The notes below the pieces were generated by a model that had not been told where the DNA came from, did not search any database, and saw only the letters and a program-made list of their open reading frames with translations. Below, piece by piece: positions 11,722 to 23,157 of a stretch of 64,000 bases of DNA. This DNA is from Crotalaria pallida (lineage: Eukaryota > Streptophyta > Magnoliopsida > Fabales > Fabaceae): positions 71,637,501 to 71,701,500 of the forward strand of contig CM075655.1 of assembly GCA_037953625.1 (NCBI GenBank), read 5' to 3'. A program made the translations under genes and the position numbers. The stretch's first letter is position 1. Every line of letters begins with the position of its first letter.

Positions 11722-11850
11722 AATAAATTTATTCCTTCTAAAGACACCAGAATCTGGGAAATTAGAATTTACACTAAAAAAATATAAATTTGTTCCTTCT
11801 AAAGACACAGACTCTGGGAAATTATAATTCAAACTAAAAAAATAAGAATA
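11722..11850. repeat. Two-copy tandem repeat (~64 bp)
   Basis: Two adjacent units share ttccttctaaagacac, tctgggaaatta and actaaaaaaata with a few substitutions. No function is seen. The rest of 11850-12600 is AT-rich DNA in which I see no gene. Confidence 0.75.
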
Positions 11851-12599
11851 TATGTATAAAAAAAAAACTTCTATCACTCTTTTCGGTTTATAATATAAGA
11901 TATTTTGTTAATTGTATTGTATCTGTAAATATTACTGTACTAGATGGTATAATGTTTTAAAATTATCCTTATACTTTGCCCTGGTGGAAATAGGCTGGAC
12001 TCTTAGGGACTTCAGGATCAAAGACTCGACTCTTAGTGAGACAACAATTTTGGGAGAATCCATATTGTTGAGTCAAAGACTCGCACAGTTCGCGGATCCG
12101 AGATGAATTAATTAGGCCATAAAAAATGTGAAGTCAAGACACCGTCTAGTTTCGGAAAAAAAAATAAAATTATCCTTATGCTTCCTTTTGTCTCATCATT
12201 TTTGTAAAAATTGAAAAATTAATGAAAATAAGAACTGATGTTGTACATATTTATATCATTGTTATTTTTATTAATAATAGATCAAATAATATTTATTTTC
12301 TAGTAATTGAGTATGTATTCCATAATCATAAACATAATACTATATCATTTTTACTTATTATTTTTATTTTAATTTGAGACAAAAAATTTGATTTTTTTTA
12401 AACCAAAATAACTAGACAATGAGAATATTAATTATTTAAAGTTAAGATAATTATTTCTCTATATTAGAAGCAATTTTAAATCAATCTAATTGAATAATTA
12501 AAAAAATATCTTATAATTAAGATCAACAAAATTCTCTAAAAATAATCTTACATTAATAAGCAAATATAGAATAACTGAATAACTCATGTTTTCAGGAGG

Positions 12600-12658
12600 A
12601 AAAAAAAAAAAACAAAACAAAACAGCAGCATTAACAAAGAAATGAAGGAATTTTTGCC

Positions 12659-12701
<43 letters not shown>

Positions 12702-13096
12702 TTTTTTTCTTTTCAGGTTTGCCTATTTCTCTTTTTGTGGTACCCCACACTACTTATCTTTCTCTCTCGTCGGCCATAATTTCCAATTTTTTCCTCCTGA
12801 AAATGCCACATCTTTGAAATACTATAAACCCAACATTTTCCTTTACCTCTTTCAAGTCTTCACCGACCACCGGCCTCCGGCATGGAGCCTCACCGGAAAT
12901 TCAAATTCCGGCCACCCTCCTCACCACCAACCCCACTTGCTCTCCCCCTCTAAACACTTTCCCACTTCCACTCTTAATGCCCCCAGAACTATGACGACAA
13001 AAATAGCGACGAAAAATATGTAATCAAAATCAAAACCTGTTCACTAAATAACAATAAAAATCTCACCTTTTCTCTTCTTTTGTGTCCTTTCTTGCA
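12600..13096 (+). promoter_or_regulatory. Promoter and 5' leader of the hAT-derived gene
   Basis: A (TC)n tract (about 12660-12694) followed by a T run precedes a TATA-like TATAAA at 12824-12829, about 270 bp before the ATG. The leader contains short upstream ORFs: ATG at 12882 (23 codons), ATG at 12978 (MPPEL, stop) and ATG at 12991 (10 codons). None is in the main frame. Pyrimidine-rich tracts are common near plant transcription starts. The uORFs could dampen translation. All of this is motif-based. Confidence 0.5.
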
Positions 13097-15361
13097 ATGG
13101 CTGCCACTAGCACCAACACTGCTTCAACCCCATCTCTGGAATCGGCAGAAGAGGTTGCATCGAAAGCCATACACAAACGCTACGAAGGTTTAGTCACGGT
13201 TCGAAACAAAGCCATAAAAGGAAAAGGTGCTTGGTATTGGGCACACTTTGAACCTCTCTTGATTCATAACACTGAAACTGGGCTCCCCAAAGCAGTGAAA
13301 CTCCGTTGTTCTTTATGCGACTCCGTTTTCTCAGCTTCAAATCCTTCACGCACTGCTTCTGAACATCTCAAGCGTGGAACTTGCCCCAACTTCAACAGCA
13401 GCAGCAACATAGCAGCAAAACCCATTGCTTCAGTTTCTGCTTCTCCTTCTGCTTCTGATGTTTTTTCTCATAAGAGGAGTTTATCTAACAATGTTTCATC
13501 TTCATTGCTCGATCCATCATCGTACCATGTTTCTACTTCTGGTGCTGTAGATTTGGTGCCACGTCAGCATCAGCAGCAGCTACAGCATTTGGTGTTGTCT
13601 GGTGGCAAAGAAGATTTGGGTGCTTTGGCTATGTTGGAAGACAGTGTGAAGAAGTTGAAAAGTCCGAAACTTTCTTCGACTTTGTCAATTCTTAACAAGG
13701 CTCAAGTTGATGGAGCCTTTGATTTTATGGCTGATTGGGTGTTTGAAAATTATGGGTCGGTGTCTTTTTCGAGTTTGGAGCATCCAAAGTTCAGAGCTTT
13801 TCTTCAACAAGTTGGCTTGCCCCCCGTTTCTGCAAGGGGATTCACTGGTACTAGGTTGGATGTGAAGTTTGAGGAGGTTAAGGTTGAATCTGAGGCAAGG
13901 ATCAGAGAAGCTATGTTCTTTCAAGTTTCATCCGATGGGTGGAAACAGAAGAGTAATAATTATTATGAGGGTGGAGAGAGTTTGGTGAATGTGAGTGTGA
14001 ATCTTCCAAATGGGACCAGTTTGTACAGAAGGGCTGTGTTTGTAACAGGTTCTGCTCCTTCCAACTATGCAGAGGATGTTTTGTGGGAGACAATTACTGG
14101 CATTTGTGGGAATGCTGTGCAACGGTGTGTTGGAATTGTTGCAGACAGGTTTAAGGCCAAGGCTTTGAGAAATTTGGAGGATCAGAACCATTGGATGGTT
14201 AATCTAACTTGTCAATATCAAGGGTTTATTAGTTTAATCAAGGACTTCACCAAGGGGCTTCCTTTGTTCAGGATTGTGGCTCAGAATTGTATCAAGGTAG
14301 CGAATTTCATGAATTACAAGTCTCAGGTTCGGAATTGTTTCCATAAGTTTCAACTTCAGGAATATGGGCATGCTTGGTTGCTTAGAGTGCCATTGAGAGT
14401 GTATGAGGATTTTAACTTTGTGCCGGTTTTTACAATGATAGAGGATATATTGAGTTCCGGTCGCGCATTACAATTGGTTCTGTTAGACGAATCGTTCAAG
14501 ATGGTATGCATTGAAGATCAAACTGCTAGAGAAATTGGAGACATGATTAGAGATGTGGGGTTTTGGAATGATGTGGAAGCTGTGCACACATTGGTTAAAT
14601 TGGTGAAAGACATGGCTCAAGAGATTGAGAATGAGAGGCCATTAGTTGGGCAATGCCTTCCGCTTTGGGATGAGTTAAGTGCAAAAGTGAAGGATTGGTG
14701 CTCCAAATTCCACATTGCAGAAGGGGCACTAGTTGAAAAATTGGTAGAAAGAAAGTTCAAGAAAAACTACCACCCTGCTTGGGCTGCAGCATACATTCTA
14801 GACCCTCTTTATCTAGTTAGGGACACTAGTGGCAAGTACCTTCCACCGTTTAAGTTTTTGACGCCGGAGCAGGAGAAGGATGTTGACAAACTCATAACAC
14901 GCCTTGTTTCGAGAGACGAGGCTCATATAGCGCTAATGGAGCTCATGAAATGGAGAACGGAAGGGCTCGATCCGGTTTACGCTCAAGCCGTGCAAATGAA
15001 AGAGAGGGATCCGGTTACAGGGAAGATGAGAATTGTTAATCCACAAAGCAGTAGGCTTGTGTGGGAAACTTATCTCAGTGAATTTGGGTCATTGGGGAAA
15101 GTTGCAGTGAGGCTAATATTCCTTCATGCAACCTCATGTGGATTCAAATGCAATTGGTCTTTGTGGAGATGGATGTGTGCACATGGACACTCTAGGACTG
15201 CACTAGATAAAGTGCAGAGGTTGATTTTTATAGCAGCTCATTCCAAATTGGAGAGAAGGGATTTTTCCAATGAGGAAGATAAGGAGGCAGAGCTGTTTTC
15301 CTTGGCAAAGGGTGAAGATGATGTGTTAAATGAGGTTCTTGTTGATACATCTTCAGTGTAA
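13097..15361 (+). CDS. Domesticated hAT-transposase-like BED zinc-finger protein (754 aa)
   Basis: A single uninterrupted exon. The start is ATG 13097 in the good context gcaATGgc; the frame is open 15 nt further upstream but without an ATG. Residues 71-96 form a BED-type finger (CSLCDSVF...H90...C96). Around 205-360 is a DUF659-like region with SSDGWKQKSN and GIVADRFKAKA. A C-terminal hAT-like dimerisation segment (LIFLHATSCG...CNWSLWRW) is near 673-700. Ser- and Gln-rich low-complexity sequence fills 100-180. This architecture matches intronless plant hAT-derived genes such as Arabidopsis At1g12380/At1g62870 (from memory). No terminal inverted repeats or 8-bp TSD were noticed, so a resident nuclear DNA-binding protein is more likely than a mobile transposase. 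It is the only apparently intact host gene here. Confidence 0.85.
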   Translation: MAATSTNTASTPSLESAEEVASKAIHKRYEGLVTVRNKAIKGKGAWYWAHFEPLLIHNTETGLPKAVKLRCSLCDSVFSASNPSRTASEHLKRGTCPNFNSSSNIAAKPIASVSASPSASDVFSHKRSLSNNVSSSLLDPSSYHVSTSGAVDLVPRQHQQQLQHLVLSGGKEDLGALAMLEDSVKKLKSPKLSSTLSILNKAQVDGAFDFMADWVFENYGSVSFSSLEHPKFRAFLQQVGLPPVSARGFTGTRLDVKFEEVKVESEARIREAMFFQVSSDGWKQKSNNYYEGGESLVNVSVNLPNGTSLYRRAVFVTGSAPSNYAEDVLWETITGICGNAVQRCVGIVADRFKAKALRNLEDQNHWMVNLTCQYQGFISLIKDFTKGLPLFRIVAQNCIKVANFMNYKSQVRNCFHKFQLQEYGHAWLLRVPLRVYEDFNFVPVFTMIEDILSSGRALQLVLLDESFKMVCIEDQTAREIGDMIRDVGFWNDVEAVHTLVKLVKDMAQEIENERPLVGQCLPLWDELSAKVKDWCSKFHIAEGALVEKLVERKFKKNYHPAWAAAYILDPLYLVRDTSGKYLPPFKFLTPEQEKDVDKLITRLVSRDEAHIALMELMKWRTEGLDPVYAQAVQMKERDPVTGKMRIVNPQSSRLVWETYLSEFGSLGKVAVRLIFLHATSCGFKCNWSLWRWMCAHGHSRTALDKVQRLIFIAAHSKLERRDFSNEEDKEAELFSLAKGEDDVLNEVLVDTSSV

Positions 15362-15837
15362 CAACTTTTTTTTTTCTTCTTTTTGCGTTAATCACTTAGG
15401 AATTTGATTTTTTTTTTTTTTTTTTTTTTTTTAGGATTTATTGAATTCTTTCCAACAATCCTCTTATTTAATTATTTTCCTTCAATCTGTCTTCTCTTTT
15501 GTTTTTTCCTTCTCCTTCTGTATTTGCAACACTGGATGTCTGCGTAGCATGATTATCAAGTATAGTTAAGTTCTGGGAATGATGTCCTCTTGTTTGTACA
15601 GAAGGAAAAGAATGTTGTAGAAATTCTATTTAGTTTGAGATAAATAATAATATTCATAAAGGGGAAACTTTTTTCTGTTCTCCTTTGATTTTAAGACCTT
15701 TTCCTCACTCAAACTTTCTGACAGCTTTGTAAATTCAGAGCAGTCAGGTAAGCATGGTTTGTTACTCTGGTTTTACATTGGAAGTTCACAAAAATTAAGA
15801 AAATCAATATTAAATTTTTAAATGAAATTATTATTAA
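15362..15837 (+). other. 3' flank of the hAT-derived gene
   Basis: T-rich sequence with an AATAATAAT/ATTCATAAA stretch near 15642-15660 that could serve as a plant near-upstream polyadenylation element. No other ORF or RNA gene is seen. Confidence 0.4.
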
Positions 15838-17690
15838 TTAACTAAAGCATTGGTCGTTGATATTTTAATTTTCTATATTAAATATTTTAAATTAAAGATT
15901 ATTATTATTTTTATTATAAAGTAAAGATTATTATTTAAAAATAATAAAAAATAATTATATAAAAATGTAGGAGTTTAAACCAAACCCTACACTTCAAAAA
16001 AAAATTTAATTTAAATAATTTTGTTGATAAATAAAAAAATATAACATTTTTTATCTTAGATATTCCTTATTTATTTTATAGATAAATTGACATTTTTATA
16101 TATGATGATCAACTTTATCATGATAAAGCATAATTAAATCAGAATTAAACATTTTAATCTTTTTTATTTGATGATATTATGAGATATTTCTTTTATTTAT
16201 GCGATGATGGATTGAGTAGTTTTTTTTTACGATTAGTATTTTTCAAATATGATTATCTCATTTATGATTATTAATCATAATTAAATATTTTTGTCTTTTT
16301 TATCGATTGTCTTATCGCAAGTTAAAAATAAGATTGAATCCTAAAAATCTTTATCCTTATTGTTTTAATCACTTATTTGGATTTGTGTTTTTATAATGAA
16401 TCATATATTAAAATATTTATTCATTTATATATTATTTTCATAAATTACACGAGATAAAGAGCTAGACAAAAAATGCAATACTCAATAAAAAAACAAAAAT
16501 GTTAAATAAAAACACAAAAACAATAAATAAACATATTTTGAAATTTATCTTGGATGAGGGACAAAAAGAATTAAAACAAAAATCATAACAATCTTCATCA
16601 TCATCAACATAATTTTTTTTAATTCCTTGAAATTGCAATAAACTTTTTATTTAGGTCTTCTTTTGAAATTGAAGATCATATATTCTAAAAAAATATTCAG
16701 CAAAAAAAATTAAAAAAATTGAAATATATATAAAATTATATCTTTTGTTCTTGACATTTCACAAAAAAGTGATCTGATTAATAGCAAAAGGTGCAGATTG
16801 ATGAAATATAGTTACATCTTTTGATGTTTCTGTGTTCAAATTTAAGAGCCACCTGAAACATGTAAGGTAGAAATCGACCTCAAACCAAATTAATCCCAGA
16901 ATTCAAAACTACACCAATTCTTTAAACACAAAAAAAAACCAAGAAGCAATTAGATAAAATTATCCAGCAAAAACTTTAATTATAAATAAAACTTGACCAA
17001 CAAAAATTTGACCAAAGCCATCTTTTTTCTCAATTTCCTCTCTACGTCGCACATAGGCGACTTTTTTAGTTGAAGCTGAAAACAAATTCAAAATTCATAA
17101 TTATAAATAAACAATTTAAAGAATCAATGAAAAAGCAATAATGAATAATAACCAAAAATTTCAAAGAGAGTAGTCACTGCACGGGCATCAACAACACCTT
17201 AACATCAAGAAGAAAATACCAAACACAAATAATATAATCAAACCATCGAAATATAAATAATATAATTTAAGATGAGAAAAACCGAAGGAAAAATAATGAG
17301 AGAAGGGAGAGATTTAAAGGTGGAAAACACATGTAAAAATTGAAGGTGAAAAAAAATACTCACATCAAGTATAAAATCAAATCCTATTATATATAATGAT
17401 TTGAAAAACTAATAAAACTTGAATAATCTATTTAATTTCAAATTTTAATATTTTTGTTGAAGATAATGAATTTTTTTTTTGATAAATTGAGGATAATGAA
17501 TTCATATGCAGATAATGGTTAATTTTGGTTGGAGATAATGATTATCTACCTACAATTGCTCTGGTGTGAGGAAAACTTCAACGACAAATGTGGTGCCTCA
17601 AAAATTTCTCCGACAAACGTAGTGTCTCGAAAATTTCTCCGACAAATATGGGGCATCAAATATGCATCTTTTTAAATATAGATAACTAGC
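15838..17690 (+). repeat. Low-GC repeat, copy A (Helitron-like candidate)
   Basis: Homologous in the same order to 17690-22214. Shared blocks are gttgatattttaatttt (15851 vs 17714), aggagtt-aaaccaaac, a gataaa-tattttt tract, and the terminal block around cttcaacgacaaa, gtggtgcctc, aatttctccgac (17578 vs 22105). It ends gataactag. No ORF over 60 codons of interest. The 5' end is eroded. Ends reminiscent of CTAG/CTRR and a CGTGCAATGCACGGG palindrome at the copy boundary suggest a non-autonomous Helitron, but no transposase is present to prove it. Confidence 0.45.
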
Positions 17691-18977
17691 TCTTACCCCG
17701 TGCAATGCACGGGTTGTTGATATTTTAATTTTTTATATTAAATATTTTCAATTAAAGATTATTATTAACAACAACCAAAAATAATTATATAAAAAGGAAG
17801 GAGTTCAAACCAAACTATACAACGAAATAAAATTAATCCAAATGATTTTGTTGATAAATTTTGTACTTCCCCATATAAATAAAAAATAATACTTTTTATC
17901 TGAGATATTCTCTATTTATTTAATGAATAAATTTATATTTTGATATGATTATCTACTTTATTGTGATAAATCAAAATTAAATCAGAATTTTGTTTGATGG
18001 TATTATGAGCAGAATGTCTCTCGTTTATTTTGAGAAGAAAAGTTAAATCTTGGTGTTACAATAAAAAATTATTTATTTTTTTCAATTTTATCTTACCGAT
18101 TTTTCTATATTTCCTTAAATTATGAAATTTGTATGCAATTTATCTTTGGCCACGTGTTTGGTTACTTACCTTAACAAATTTTATAGATCTAAGTTATATT
18201 TATCCAAAATAAATAATTTATTTATTTATTATCTATTTAATTTCAAATTGTAATATCTTCAATGGGGATAATGATTTAGAAAATTTGAATAATTTATTTA
18301 ATTTCAAATCATAATATTTTGGTTAGAGATAATGATTATTCATCCATAAATATTTATCCAAAATTAATAATAAATTCAACTTATTTAATATGTGTTTATC
18401 TAAAATAAATTAATGATTTGAAAAACTTGAATAATCTATCTAATTTCAAATTGTAGTATTTTGGTTGCGGATAATGATTTCAAATTGTAGTTTTAATTCA
18501 CTTGTACAAAAAAATTTTAAAAAATATTTACATCAAGTATAAAATCAAAATACATAATGATCTTTATCTATTCCAAAAACAAAATATATTATCGAAGGAA
18601 TTGCAGCAGTCGCAGATGGAATCTTCTGAAATTAAAACTTAGGCCCCTCGAGAAGATGCAGTCTTCTACCACATAACGTCTTCAAAATATTGAACTAAAA
18701 ATAAGATTAAAGAGGAACTTAAGAATCATACAATATAAATTAAGATGAGTGAGAAATATTAGAATTAGAGAGATTTAATGATGGAACAAAAAAAATGCAA
18801 AAATTGAAGATTGACATAATTGGGAGATTGTTGTTTACGTGAATAAACATATTGAATTGAAGTAAGCAATTAGAGTGAGAAACTTAATAATTAAATAATA
18901 TAAATTAAGATGAATGAGAATTATAAGAATTAAAGAGATTTAATGACGAAAAAAATGCAAAGATTGAGCATAGATAT

Positions 18978-21527
18978 TGTAACACCCTATAATTAATTGC
19001 CCTTAATACCCCTTATATTAAAAATATGAACTTAAAAATTCATTTTTAGATTTTAAAAATCAACCGTCAAACGGACGGAGTTTCGTCTGTTTTTCGGACT
19101 TTTCTAAATCTTCAACCTGATAGACTCATGTATATAATATCAACAATAGCCAGCAGGGCTCAAGTATAGATATATGCATCACATAGTTGCCCCATGGGCT
19201 CAAGTGTAAATCATCAACATCAGTATGTCAGAGTACCAGCAGAAATGCAAAATGTGTGAATCAAGAGACCATAACAGCAACTATGCCCAAAAGGGAATCA
19301 TAAAACATGCACAAAAGAAACTAATCCTAAGCCTCTCTCAAAAGCATATACAGCCCAAATACATCAAATAAATACGGAGGCTTAGGCCAAAATAAATATA
19401 TCTAAAACCCAACCCTACTCTCCCTGTGAGGGAGAGTAATCCTGCTCGGCCGATCCTGGTGTATACTCCGACTCAGTACCTAAAAAATGGTAAGGAGGTG
19501 AGTATTACACAATAAAATAGGGAAGCAGTTTCTATCATGCTATACTGAACCACCAGGCCAAACACATATAATCATATAGTGCATATAAACCAATTAAGCA
19601 TTCCCAACATAATTCAAATAATTTAATGTCCATAATAAGATTAGTTCTGTCATGGTTTTGAGTGTCATTATTTCACACATTTCCCAAAATATACAAGTTG
19701 ACACAGTTCTCAATCACATGAGTTTAACATTATTATTCTTTCCTTGCACCATTCATTGTTCATTTTCCATACATAATTTTCCATTTGATTATCACATATG
19801 ACTTTCTCATCAAGTCTGTCGATTCTCCATGAATCTCTATTCTCTTTTCATACATTTCAATTTTCTCATAACATTGAGGATTTATTCACGTGGATCCATC
19901 ATTGCGTACAGTCCCACAACCCGGACAACGTCTTACAGCTGCGCCCTATGGCGTCTTACGCGATCTATGCGTACAGTCCCACAACCCGGACAACGCCTTA
20001 CAAGATCTGGATCGCACAAGTCTACGCGTACAGTCCTACAACCCGGACAACGTCTTACAAGACATTAAATCAAACCAGTCGATGCGTACAGTCCCACAAC
20101 CCGGACAACGTCTTACACGACATCAAATCAAATCTGTCGATGCGTACAGTCCCACAACCGGGACAACGTCTTACACGACCTCATACCGAACCAGTCGACG
20201 CGTACAGTCCCACAACCCGGACAACGTCTTACACGACCTTAAACCGAACCAGTCGATGCGTAAAGTCCCACAACCTGGACAACATCTTACACGACTTGAT
20301 TCTCACCAGTCTAAGCGTACAGTCCCACAAACCGGACAACGTCTTTCAAGACATGGTTCACACATTCTTTGTTCATTAAGTCCTTGAATTTCCTTTTCAA
20401 TTTTACCACTTGTAATCATTCTCATAGATTTATCAATTTAAACCTCTAATTATATTTTCAAAGTTCCAAGAGTCATTTATATCAAATTCCCTACATCATA
20501 TTATTATCATTCATCAATTCTAGGGCTCAACATAATTTAACAAAATAACAACCACATAGCCAAACATCATAGTCACATTTAGGCACAACATAACAACTCA
20601 ACATACTCTTTATACTTAGTCACACTTTAATTTAATATTAACTACCCTAGAGTTCTTAATCCTATTAACAATTATCTCCTAACAATCCAATATAAACACA
20701 ATATAACCTACCCCCTAGAATATGGTAACACAAACCTCCTTACCTCAAGTCCTTGGAGTTAGAGAGAGAATTTGTGCTTGGAGCACACTTGAATAATGGC
20801 CACAACTCAAAGAAGAGGGAGGAACCTAAAATCAATACAATAAAGAGACAATTTATTAAGTTTTGCCCAAGACTCTTGAGGGAAATTCGTGACCCCATCA
20901 AGACCTCCCTAGGTTGATGATTGAAGTGCCATGGGAGCAAGAGGGAGAGAGAAATTCGAATTCTAGGGGAAAGGAAAAGAAGAACATAAGCAACAACCAC
21001 TTACTTGGAGCTACAAGGATGGATTTGGGGATGGACTTGGAGTGATTCTCTTGAGAGTTGATCAATTAAAGTGAGTGAATTTGTGCCCTAGAGGAGAGAG
21101 AGTTCGAGCTTTGCAAACTCTAAGAGATGGACGCCCTTTATTTTTTTCAGCATCTACAGCCTTTAATCGATTATTAATCGATTAAGCCATTTCCCATTTT
21201 CTGACCTTAATCGATTAAGCTGCAGTTTAACCGATTAAGCTGTTCAGTTTTGCAGTACCCAGACTTTGAGAGGCCATAACTTCTTCGTTACCCGTTGGAT
21301 CTTCTTCAAATTTTAAAGCAAGCTTCCTCACCTATCCTACTTCACATCCAACAGTGGAATTTATGTTTTAAGCTACCAATCTTGTTATTCTAATTTCCTA
21401 AATTCCTATGTTTTAAACCTAAGGTTGCATGCTTAATTGGCTAAGTTTCTAACTTATGCCCTCAATTCTTCTACCCTAGGACCATCACAACATAGATTAC
21501 ACTATAAATTAAGTTTGGGATGTTACA
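18978..21527 (-). mobile_element. Solo LTR, 2.55 kb, TSD gatat
   Basis: The ends are TGTAACACCC and GGGATGTTACA, flanked by the direct repeat gatat at 18973-18977 and 21528-21532. No primer site, polypurine tract or second LTR lies inside, so this is a solo LTR left by LTR-LTR recombination. Minus orientation is preferred because the end TGTAACATCCC and the module order (T/A-rich end, pyrimidine-rich leader, array, acidic-tail frame) resemble the Tekay LTRs in this window. It contains a 58-bp tandem array and several TTAATCGATTAAG-like palindromes (21166-21245). Confidence 0.85.
19905..20372. repeat. 58-bp tandem array, eight units, inside the solo LTR
   Basis: Each unit begins gcgtacagtcccacaaccc and continues ggacaacgtcttac plus a variable 25-bp part. 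Starts are near 19905, 19970, 20028, 20085, 20142, 20200, 20258 and 20316. The unit length is not a multiple of three and stops are scarce, so several overlapping frames stay open. These are artefacts of the repeat, not genes. The units are much richer in G+C and CpG than the flanks. Confidence 0.9.
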
Positions 21528-22214
21528 GATATAATTAGGAGGTTGTTGTTTACCTTCATATTTTGCAATAGCTTTCTTTGATAGTGTCACTCCGACTTTG
21601 CTCCATGATATTATCAAGCAATGCTTTGAAAACTGGATAATGACTAACCTGATTCAATTAAAAATTTTAAAAACTCAATAAGTTACATAATAACATAAGA
21701 AAATCTCGTAAAAGAAACTAAGTTAGAGAATTTTTTATGGGTTTAAATTTACAAAAATATAAAGTATATGCATAATACATATTCAAGAAAGATAGAACGG
21801 AAAAATAGAACGAAAAGAAAAAGGAATAAAGATGAATTCAAAGATGAAAGATGAAAAAAGAAAAAAATACTCATGTTATATATAATGATTTGGAAAACTT
21901 GTAAAATTGAGGATAATGATAAACTTGTAAATAAACTTGTAAAATTGAGGATAATGATAAACTTGTAAAATTGAGGATAATGATTTCACATGCAGATAAG
22001 ATAATAATTAAATAAATTTTAATAATTATTTAATTTCAAATTGTGATTTTGTTTGGAGATAATGATATTATCTACCTACAAATGCTCTAGTGAGAGGAAA
22101 ACTTCAACAGCAAACGTGATGCTTCGAAAATTTCTCCGACGAATATGATGCCTCGAAAATTTTTCCGACAAACGTGGTGCCTCGAATAGGCGTCTTTTTG
22201 TATAAGGATAATAG

Positions 22215-22911
22215 ATAGATGGGTCTGTACGTGTTACTCATCAAAAGGTGATGAGTTTACATACTCATTGTTGAATCAATGGCTAAGAACTTTAGTTACT
22301 AATGGGTGGTTATGATGAAAAACTTGCTACCTGAGTGTGTTGTCCACCCTGATGGAGCAGGTGCACCATAGACGCTTTCTTCTTCCTATGCTTGTTTGTT
22401 TTTTTTAAAAAAAGTGGGCCTCTTCCACCATAGAGTCCTTGCAGTGTTATTATTTTTTCCCTTATGTGGGCCTCTTGTAAAAATTCCATAATAACCTTAC
22501 TAACTTCCAATAATCCCAAAATATCCCCCTCTTAAAAAAAATTAAACAATGCACGCTTATAAAATATATATTTTAACAAACACGCTACGGCACAGCGAGG
22601 TTGTAAAATTTAATTTTTATAAAACTCGTTGATCCCCCAACGAGAATTATAAAATAAAAAATTATAACCCTCGTTGGGAGGTCAACGAGACTTGTAAAAA
22701 TTAAATTTTATAAATCTCGCTGACCCCCAACGAGTGTTATAAAATTAAGGGTCAACGAGAGTTGCAAAAAATACAAATTTTCCAAGCCATGTTGTGGCTT
22801 CAGCGAGCCTACAGAAAAAGGTTTCCACGCTGTGGCTTCAGCGAGAAAACCCACTAAATTTCGGTCCTATAGACCCTAATTTCACACCCCAACCACCTTC
22901 GGGTTTTCTCC
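22215..22911. other. Upstream region of the OSCA-like pseudogene with short palindromes
   Basis: No gene is seen. Between about 22590 and 22770 there are repeated short inverted repeats of the type ctcgttg...caacgag, spaced by ttataaaatt tracts (at least three pairs). Two copies of gttgtggcttcagcgag-like sequence follow at 22793 and 22826. Around 22390-22460 the string gtgggcctctt occurs twice. This may be a degenerate repeat or a promoter remnant. Confidence 0.5.
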
Positions 22912-23157
22912 ATGGAAGTCTCGCGCCCTCTTCCGCCACCCTCCGGGGACGACGACGGCGGAGACCCTTTTGCCACCTGGTATGGCAACATGGACTACCT
23001 CCTCAACATATCGGCGATTGGCGCCTTGTGCTGCCTCCTCATCTTCCTCTTTGTTAAGCTCCGTAGCGACCACCGCCGCATGCCTGGCCCTGCCGCCCTT
23101 GCCACCAAGCTCCTTGCCGTCTGGCATGCCACCGGCCGTGAAATGGTGCAAGGTTTG
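22912..23157 (+). pseudogene. OSCA/CSC1-like channel pseudogene, 5' fragment
   Basis: 82 codons from ATG 22912. A Pro/Asp-rich start, then WYGNMDYLLNIS, a membrane helix (about residues 34-47), KLRSDHRRMPGPAALATKLL and AVWHATGRE. These are the start of a plant CSC1-like/OSCA protein of the At4g35870 type (DUF221, osmotic- or mechanically gated cation channels), by recall. After GRE the frame runs directly into MVQGL, which in the family belongs to the cytosolic loop about 100 or more residues later. The next two membrane helices are therefore missing. The sequence is GC-rich compared with the flanks. It is cut by retroelement E3 at the target site gtttg; the frame resumes at 50802. Confidence 0.85.

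Larger units (their letters stand above)
17691..22214 (+). repeat. Low-GC repeat, copy B (interrupted by a solo LTR)
   Basis: It begins TCTTACCCCGTGCAATGCAC right after copy A and ends near aggataatagatag. Internally it repeats a module (aatttcaaatt...gataatgat) several times (about 18234, 18285, 18428, 21890, 22018). The unit around 18800 (aattgggagattgttgttta) recurs at 21533 directly after the solo LTR, so the sequence before and after that insertion belongs together. No coding region. Confidence 0.45.

Noticed and set aside
12814..13023. 70-codon plus-strand ORF before the hAT-derived gene
   Set aside because: It starts at a non-ATG codon and lies in the likely 5' leader; low-complexity Pro/His sequence.
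13685..14191. Minus-strand ORFs opposite the hAT-derived gene
   Set aside because: Shadows of a long conserved coding frame; no motifs.
19905..20372. Regular repeat-spacer pattern resembling a CRISPR array
   Set aside because: The units are contiguous, diverged and lie inside a plant LTR; no cas genes are present and the organism is eukaryotic.
19798..20387. Three overlapping plus-strand ORFs of 79-193 codons
   Set aside because: They arise from reading a 58-bp tandem repeat in several frames; there is no start context or conserved domain.
18978..21527. Complete non-autonomous element instead of a solo LTR
   Set aside because: No internal primer site, polypurine tract or terminal direct repeats; the ends are single TG and CA flanked by a 5-bp duplication.
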